Of a stretch of DNA of 36,625 nt, positions 31,847 through 36,625 are shown piece after piece. The notes beneath the pieces are model-generated. The model had not been told where the DNA came from. It worked only from the letters and a program-made list of their open reading frames with translations, and did no database searches. The position numbers and the translations under genes were made by a program. Within the stretch, counting starts at the first letter, position 1. The number at the start of each line of letters is the position of its first letter. The DNA is from an uncultured Lutibacter sp. (lineage in GTDB: Bacteria > Bacteroidota > Bacteroidia > Flavobacteriales > Flavobacteriaceae): NCBI RefSeq assembly GCF_937891065.1, contig NZ_CALAEQ010000005.1:1-36625 (forward strand), in the 5' to 3' direction.

Positions 31847-33675
31847 GTAGATGTAGATTCAGTAATTTCATCTTTATTTTTTTCATTTTCAAGTCTACTT
31901 TCTAATTCTGCTTGAAACTCTTCCATCACTGGTTTCACGGTACTTTCAGGAATATCAGCAACTCTTATATACATTAAACCATCAATAGCATTATTAAACT
32001 TTGGGTCAACATTAAAAGCAACTAAACGTGCATTTTGTTTAACATATTTTTTAATTAAAACAGGCATACGTAAAGCTCCAGGTTCAATTTCATCAATAAT
32101 TTTATCAAATTTATTCATATCAGCTTGAGTAGCATCAAAAACAAAGTCTTTATCAGCATCATTCAACTTTACTTTATACTCTTTCTTTGGATGAATATAT
32201 TGCGCAATATATGGATCGTAATAATGAGACTTCATAAATTCAATCATTAACGATTTTGAAAAATTTGAAAACTGATTACTAATGCTCACTCCGCCAATTA
32301 AGTATTTATATTTTGGATAACGCAATGTAATATGAACGATACCTTTCCAAAGTAAAAACAATGGCATTGGTTTTTGTTGATACTCTTTTATAATAAAAGC
32401 ACGTCCCATTTCAATAGAATATTCCATCATTGAATGTAATTCAGGCTCAAATTTAAATAGTGACTGAACATAAAAACCTTCAATACCATATTTTTGATAA
32501 ATGTTTTTACCTAAGCCCATTCTATATGCTCCTACCAAACAATTAGCTTCATCATCCCATAAAAATAAATGATGATAATAACCATCAAATTTATCTAAAT
32601 CAATAGACTCATTGGTTCCTTCTCCAACTTCTCTAAACGTAATTTCACGTAAGCGTCCAATTTCAAACATTATGTTTGGAATTTTTTTACTTGGAGCAAA
32701 AAACACTTCGTAATTTTTACTTTTAAGCAAACGACCATCACTATTTCTAAGTGCTTCAACTTCAAGAATCATTTTGTCAAGGTTTTTTTGACTAACAATT
32801 TTTTTTGGTAATTTTTGAATTTTTAAAGATGACGTGCTTAGTGTTTTTGATTCTTTTTGGAAAGGATTGGCTAACATATAAGTTTTTTTACGAATGAAAT
32901 CGCAAAAATCTTGAGTGTCGGTATATTCTTCTTGGTCTTTTACATGTATTGGTTTCCCTATTCGAACTTTTATAATTCGTCCTTTTTGAGAAAGTAATTC
33001 AGAAGGGAGTTTGGCCGTTCTTAATTTGCTATTAAATTTTGATAAAACATAAAAAAGCGCACTATTTTTGGCGTGAAAATAAATTGGTATTACCGGAACT
33101 TTAGCTTTTTGAATTAATTTTATAGCGCTTTCTTCCCAAGGTCTATCAACTATTAATTTTCCATCTTTATAGGTAGATACTTCACCTGCGGGAAAAACAC
33201 CTAACGGATTTCCTTCTTTAATATGCGCCAAGGCACTTTTTATTCCTGAGATACTTGACTGCTGGTCCTTTCTGTCTTCAAACGGATTAACAGGCATAAT
33301 AAAAGGTTTCATTGGCTCAATTCTATGCAATAAAAAATTGGCAATAATTTTATAATCTGGTCGTTTTTCGATTAACAATTTTAACAATAAAACACCATCA
33401 ATTCCTCCAAGAGGATGATTTGAAACGGTAATAAAAGCTCCATCTTTTGGGATTCTTTTTAAGTCTTCTTCGGGAATTTCAAACTTAATTTGTAAATCGT
33501 CTAGTAAGGCAGTAAAAAATTCTAAATCTTTTAAATGTTTGTGCTTGTTGTAAATTTTATTTATGGTAGAAATTCGGAGCACTTTCATAAGTAACCAACC
33601 AAAAAAAGTACCAATTAGTCCGTATTTATCAAGGTTAATTACTTTTGCAATTTCTTTTGCAGTTACTAGGCTCAT
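31843..33675 (-). CDS. Bifunctional aminolipid acyltransferase, OlsF-like
   Basis: A 610-residue protein with two acyltransferase parts. The N-terminal PlsC/OlsA-like domain (about 60-270) has the motif SNHPLGGID, where H87 and D93 are five residues apart instead of the classic four, and FPAGEVSTY (162-170). The C-terminal OlsB/hemolysin-type GNAT domain (about 310-530) includes EIGRLREITFREVGEG and YYHHLFLWDDEANCLVGAYRM. This architecture matches OlsF of Flavobacterium and Serratia, where the C-terminal part makes the N-acylated amino acid and the N-terminal part adds the second acyl group (ornithine lipid, or glycine lipid by GlsA/GlsB in Bacteroides). Thus it probably makes a phosphorus-free membrane aminolipid. 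The amino-acid head is not decided by sequence. Confidence 0.88.
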   Translation of the reverse strand: MSLVTAKEIAKVINLDKYGLIGTFFGWLLMKVLRISTINKIYNKHKHLKDLEFFTALLDDLQIKFEIPEEDLKRIPKDGAFITVSNHPLGGIDGVLLLKLLIEKRPDYKIIANFLLHRIEPMKPFIMPVNPFEDRKDQQSSISGIKSALAHIKEGNPLGVFPAGEVSTYKDGKLIVDRPWEESAIKLIQKAKVPVIPIYFHAKNSALFYVLSKFNSKLRTAKLPSELLSQKGRIIKVRIGKPIHVKDQEEYTDTQDFCDFIRKKTYMLANPFQKESKTLSTSSLKIQKLPKKIVSQKNLDKMILEVEALRNSDGRLLKSKNYEVFFAPSKKIPNIMFEIGRLREITFREVGEGTNESIDLDKFDGYYHHLFLWDDEANCLVGAYRMGLGKNIYQKYGIEGFYVQSLFKFEPELHSMMEYSIEMGRAFIIKEYQQKPMPLFLLWKGIVHITLRYPKYKYLIGGVSISNQFSNFSKSLMIEFMKSHYYDPYIAQYIHPKKEYKVKLNDADKDFVFDATQADMNKFDKIIDEIEPGALRMPVLIKKYVKQNARLVAFNVDPKFNNAIDGLMYIRVADIPESTVKPVMEEFQAELESRLENEKNKDEITESTST

Positions 33676-33697
33676 CCGTTTAAATTATTGAGAAATA

Positions 33698-33726
33698 CAA
33701 AAATACGTAAAATTATTGCATAACAA
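33698..33726 (-). promoter_or_regulatory. Candidate promoter of the acyltransferase-protease operon
   Basis: On the minus strand a TTG (33726-33724) and TATTTTTG (33705-33698) are 18 bp apart, a good match to the Bacteroidota -33/-7 layout. The -7 box ends 22 bp before the ATG at 33675, and the -33 box lies inside the last codons of the upstream aspartokinase gene. Confidence 0.55.
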
Positions 33727-34960
33727 CTTGCACTGTTCCTTTTGTTGCTTGTTTTAATAGCACTTTTCCTTTTTGTTCAATTTCAGAAACTGCTATTTTA
33801 TTTGCGTGTCTAATGGTATATAATGAAACATTTTCAACATAACTTATTTGATATTTTAATTCTAAATCAATTAAAAATTGTTTAAAATTATTGAATTTAT
33901 CTTCAATACATACTGAAAAACTTAATGCTGAATTTTGAATAAGATTTACTTTTAATTTATAATTATGTAAAATTTTAAATAATTCACTTAAATTATTTTC
34001 AACCATAAAAGAAAAATCTAACGCTGATATTGAGACTAAAATTTGGTTTTGTTTTAATATAAAACAAGGCATTTCAGGCACTAAATCATGACCTTTACCT
34101 ACTTTAGTTCCTTTATTTTCAATGGTATAAAAAGAGCGCACATATAAAGGTATATTTTTATTTTCAAGAGGTTTTAATGTTTTCGGATGTATAACAGAAG
34201 CACCATAAAAAGCCATTTCAATAGCTTCATTATATGAAATTTGCTTTAGTAATTGGGTAGTTGTAAAAAAACGAGGATCGGCATTTAATACACCTTCAAC
34301 ATCTTTCCAAATAGTTAGGCTTTCAGCATTTAAACAATATGCAAATATGGCTGCTGTATAATCTGATCCTTCGCGCCCTAATGTGGTGGTTTTTCCGTTA
34401 GAATTAGAACCTAAAAACCCTTGTGTTAGATATACTATTTTTGAATTTAATGTTGAAATATTTTTTGAAGTCAATTCCCAATTTACTGAAGCATCCCTGA
34501 AATTAGCATCCGTTTTTATATAGTCTCTAACATCAATCCAATTGGTTTCAATGTTGTTTTCATTTAAAAAAGCGTTAACAATTTTAGTGGAAAGTAATTC
34601 TCCATAACCAACAATTTGGTCATAAATAAAATTATAATCAGTAGATTTATTTTTTATTAAAAATCCGCTTAATTGCCCAAGTAGGCTTTCTACTTCAACA
34701 TAAATTGGATGATTTTTTTCTTCAAACAATTCATTTATAATTTTTAAGTGGTAGTTTCTAACAAATTCAATATTTTCCTGTAAATCATCTTTTTTGTAAA
34801 AATAGGAATCTGTAATTTTTTCAATTGCGTTGGTCATTTTTCCCATTGCAGAAATCACAATAAGCGTATTTTCATACCCTTCATGTTTTAAAACCCGAAG
34901 CATATTTTTTATGCTTTCAGCATCTTTTACTGATGCTCCACCAAACTTAAAAATTCTCAT
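33713..34960 (-). CDS. lysC: Aspartate kinase (monofunctional)
   Basis: A 415-residue enzyme that phosphorylates aspartate, the first step to lysine, threonine and methionine. Seen: the N-terminal kinase motif KFGGASVKDAESI, TTLGREGSDYTAA (about 190-203), the WKDVEGVLNADPRF region and the ASVIHPKTLKPL loop. A C-terminal regulatory part (about 290-415) is consistent with ACT domains for feedback by end products. There is no homoserine dehydrogenase domain. The GNAT gene ends one base upstream, so the two are almost certainly co-transcribed and translationally coupled. Confidence 0.93.
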   Translation of the reverse strand: MRIFKFGGASVKDAESIKNMLRVLKHEGYENTLIVISAMGKMTNAIEKITDSYFYKKDDLQENIEFVRNYHLKIINELFEEKNHPIYVEVESLLGQLSGFLIKNKSTDYNFIYDQIVGYGELLSTKIVNAFLNENNIETNWIDVRDYIKTDANFRDASVNWELTSKNISTLNSKIVYLTQGFLGSNSNGKTTTLGREGSDYTAAIFAYCLNAESLTIWKDVEGVLNADPRFFTTTQLLKQISYNEAIEMAFYGASVIHPKTLKPLENKNIPLYVRSFYTIENKGTKVGKGHDLVPEMPCFILKQNQILVSISALDFSFMVENNLSELFKILHNYKLKVNLIQNSALSFSVCIEDKFNNFKQFLIDLELKYQISYVENVSLYTIRHANKIAVSEIEQKGKVLLKQATKGTVQVVMQ

Positions 34961-34961
34961 T

Positions 34962-35441
34962 TTAAAGTGTTTCTATATAGTTTTTAATTGCTTGTTCGTT
35001 CATTTGTGCTGTATTCCAATCGCCCAGCACAACAGCGCCAGTTTTTTTATAAAACTCAATTGCAGGTGTATTCCAATCTAAAACTACCCATTCAATACGT
35101 TTTACACCTTTTTTATAACCATATTCAATTACTTTGGCGTATAAAGCACTTCCAATATTTAATCCTCTTTTACTTTTTGTAACAATTAAATCTTCTAAAT
35201 GAATTGTAGGGCCTTTCCAAGTTGAGTAACGTGGATAAAATAATGCCATTCCAACAATCTCATTATCTTGTTCAGCCACAAAAGTTTTAAATAATGGAGT
35301 TTCTCCAAAACCATCCTTTTCTAAATCTGCTATAGTAACTATTACAGCATCAGGTTCATTTTCAAAATGAGCCAATTCTTTTATTAATTTTAAAACAGAT
35401 GGCATATCCGATTTTTCTCCTTTTCTTATTTTAAAACTCAT
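34962..35441 (-). CDS. GNAT acetyltransferase, spermidine/spermine (diamine) N-acetyltransferase-like
   Basis: A 159-residue acetyl-CoA-dependent N-acetyltransferase. The sequence follows SSAT closely: IRKGEKSDMPSVLKLIKELAHFE, DGFGETPLF, the LEDLIVTKSKRGLNIGSALY acetyl-CoA loop (R/Q-x-x-G-x-G/A form, here RGLNIGSAL) and WVVLDWNTPAIEFYKKTGA with the near-C-terminal tyrosine. SSAT acetylates polyamines or small diamines. The gene ends one base from lysC; diamines come from the aspartate/lysine side of metabolism, which makes the pairing suggestive. It is divergent from fbp. Substrate is inferred from similarity. Confidence 0.9.
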   Translation of the reverse strand: MSFKIRKGEKSDMPSVLKLIKELAHFENEPDAVIVTIADLEKDGFGETPLFKTFVAEQDNEIVGMALFYPRYSTWKGPTIHLEDLIVTKSKRGLNIGSALYAKVIEYGYKKGVKRIEWVVLDWNTPAIEFYKKTGAVVLGDWNTAQMNEQAIKNYIETL

Positions 35442-35560
35442 TTCAAAAAATATTTTGTTTTTGCTAAAGTAAAAATCTTTAATTTAAGAAATTGAAAAAC
35501 AAGGCGCTTTTTAAAAAATATTTTCTCGATATTTGTGCAAACAAACAACTCAATACATTT

Positions 35561-36598
35561 ATGCCAAACAAGAACCTTACTTTAGGAGAATTTATAATTG
35601 AAAATCAAAAACACTACAAATCAACTTCAGGGGAATTTAATAGATTAATTAGCTCAATTAAATTAGCTGCTAAAGTTGTTAATTATAAGGTAAATAAAGC
35701 TGGTTTAGTTGATATAACTGGTAATGCAGGCGAAACAAATATTCAAGGTGAAGATCAGCAAAAATTGGATGTATATGCCAATGATGTTTTTATGCAAACT
35801 CTTATAAACAGAGAAATTGTTTGTGGAATTGCCAGTGAAGAAGAAGATGAATTTGTTACAATTAAAGGAAAACATGGAACAAACGAAAATAAATACATTG
35901 TATTAATGGATCCTTTAGATGGGTCTTCAAATATTGATGTAAATGTTTCTGTTGGTACTATTTTTTCAATATATCGCCGTGTAACTCCTATAGGAACACC
36001 GGTTGAAACAGTTGATTTTTTACAACGCGGAAATCAACAGGTAGCTGCAGGATATGTTGTTTATGGAACATCTACAATGTTGGTTTTAACATCAGGCCAT
36101 GGAGTGAATGGATTTACCCTGAATCCTGCAATAGGAACATTTTATTTGTCTCATCCAAATATGAATTATCCTGAAATCGGGAAAATTTATTCAATCAACG
36201 AAGGAAATTATGTTCATTTCCCGCAAGGAGTAAAAGATTATTTAAAATATTGCCAAGAAGAAAAAGAAAATAGACCTTATACATCACGTTATATTGGTTC
36301 ATTAGTTTCAGATTTTCATAGAAATATGATTAAAGGTGGTATTTATTTATATCCTACAAGCACTAAAAATCCACAAGGGAAATTACGTTTACTTTACGAA
36401 TGCAATCCAATGGCTTTTTTAGCTGAGCAAGCTAACGGAAAAGCAAGTGATGGTTATATGCGTATTTTAGATATTAAACCAACTGAATTACATCAGCGTG
36501 TACCTTTTTTCTGTGGAAGTACAACAATGGTTGATAAAGTTGAAGAATTGATGGCTAAATACCCTGAAGATGCAAATTATGCATTAATAGAGGATTAA
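35561..36598 (+). CDS. fbp: Class I fructose-1,6-bisphosphatase
   Basis: A 345-residue enzyme that hydrolyses fructose-1,6-bisphosphate to fructose-6-phosphate in gluconeogenesis. Seen: the metal-binding loop [26 protein letters not shown] (metal site), [13 protein letters not shown] and the C-terminal [26 protein letters not shown] at 35492 would add 23 residues ([11 protein letters not shown]...) not found in the family; the ATG at 35561 gives [19 protein letters not shown], the expected N-terminus. A sequence resembling the -7 element (GATATTTG, 35528-35535) precedes it. It is divergent from the SSAT-like gene. Confidence 0.95.
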   Translation: MPNKNLTLGEFIIENQKHYKSTSGEFNRLISSIKLAAKVVNYKVNKAGLVDITGNAGETNIQGEDQQKLDVYANDVFMQTLINREIVCGIASEEEDEFVTIKGKHGTNENKYIVLMDPLDGSSNIDVNVSVGTIFSIYRRVTPIGTPVETVDFLQRGNQQVAAGYVVYGTSTMLVLTSGHGVNGFTLNPAIGTFYLSHPNMNYPEIGKIYSINEGNYVHFPQGVKDYLKYCQEEKENRPYTSRYIGSLVSDFHRNMIKGGIYLYPTSTKNPQGKLRLLYECNPMAFLAEQANGKASDGYMRILDIKPTELHQRVPFFCGSTTMVDKVEELMAKYPEDANYALIED

Positions 36599-36625
36599 TT
36601 AAATTATTTTTTATTAATTTTATAA

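Noticed and set aside
35492-35560. TTG start for fructose-1,6-bisphosphatase
   Set aside because: The extra 23 residues are not part of the family; the ATG at 35561 matches the expected N-terminus.

Overview
The window is a compact, very AT-rich chromosomal segment from a member of the Bacteroidota, almost certainly family Flavobacteriaceae. The evidence is four type IX secretion (T9SS) cargo proteins with C-terminal sorting domains, no usable Shine-Dalgarno sites, several candidate promoters with the Bacteroidota -7 element TAnnTTTG, and family-specific gene versions (bifunctional OlsF-type acyltransferase, DUF6909, the 'GLGHATRC' glycosyltransferase). The genus cannot be fixed from this sequence. 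I see no transposase, integrase, phage gene, CRISPR array, rRNA or tRNA.

Layout. Bases 1-10,041 hold secreted proteins: a repeat-rich leader, a small T9SS protein, a giant multidomain T9SS adhesin-like protein and a T9SS M14 carboxypeptidase, followed by 448 bp packed with terminators and phased repeats. Bases 10,042-19,624 are mostly housekeeping: a glutaryl-CoA-dehydrogenase-type acyl-CoA dehydrogenase (minus strand), then on plus a four-helix-bundle (IVS-type) protein inside an 11-bp inverted repeat, rnpA, an S41 peptidase, a DUF6909 protein, purD and a glycosyltransferase with no canonical start codon. This ends tail-to-tail with a PhoR/PhoB-like two-component pair. Bases 19,873-22,449 encode a lamin-tail T9SS protein, a DEDD exonuclease, a TatA-family protein and a PAP2 phosphatase. 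Bases 22,452-28,600 are one minus-strand signalling block: two histidine kinases (one a 1205-residue PAS/GAF hybrid), an ECF sigma factor, a zinc-type anti-sigma candidate and an O-methyltransferase. Bases 28,717-36,598 hold panB, a 2-hydroxyacid dehydrogenase fused to a VOC domain, a TM2 protein, a retropepsin-like protease coupled to an OlsF-like acyltransferase, aspartokinase, an SSAT-like GNAT and class I fructose-1,6-bisphosphatase.

How the parts fit. The first 10 kb supply outer-surface or secreted proteins that need the T9SS, whose machinery is not in the window. The OlsF-like enzyme, PAP2 phosphatase and glycosyltransferase concern the envelope. The two-component pair, the kinase/sigma/anti-sigma block and the Tat component are regulatory or envelope functions. 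purD, panB, lysC and fbp are core metabolism, and DUF6909 next to purD has a C-terminal half that reads like a nucleoside phosphorylase/nucleosidase fold.

Most notable items: (1) the C-terminal half of DUF6909 looks like the PNP/MTAN fold; (2) a four-helix-bundle gene sits in an IVS-like inverted-repeat element upstream of rnpA; (3) a dehydrogenase-VOC fusion; (4) a glycosyltransferase whose conserved N-terminus begins right after the purD stop across an A9 tract without ATG/GTG/TTG; (5) several unexplained phased repeats and hairpins around the T9SS genes, including three TCTAGA units exactly 22 bp apart that can form mutually exclusive hairpins. Several gene starts were moved from upstream TTG codons to ATG codons that match family N-termini.
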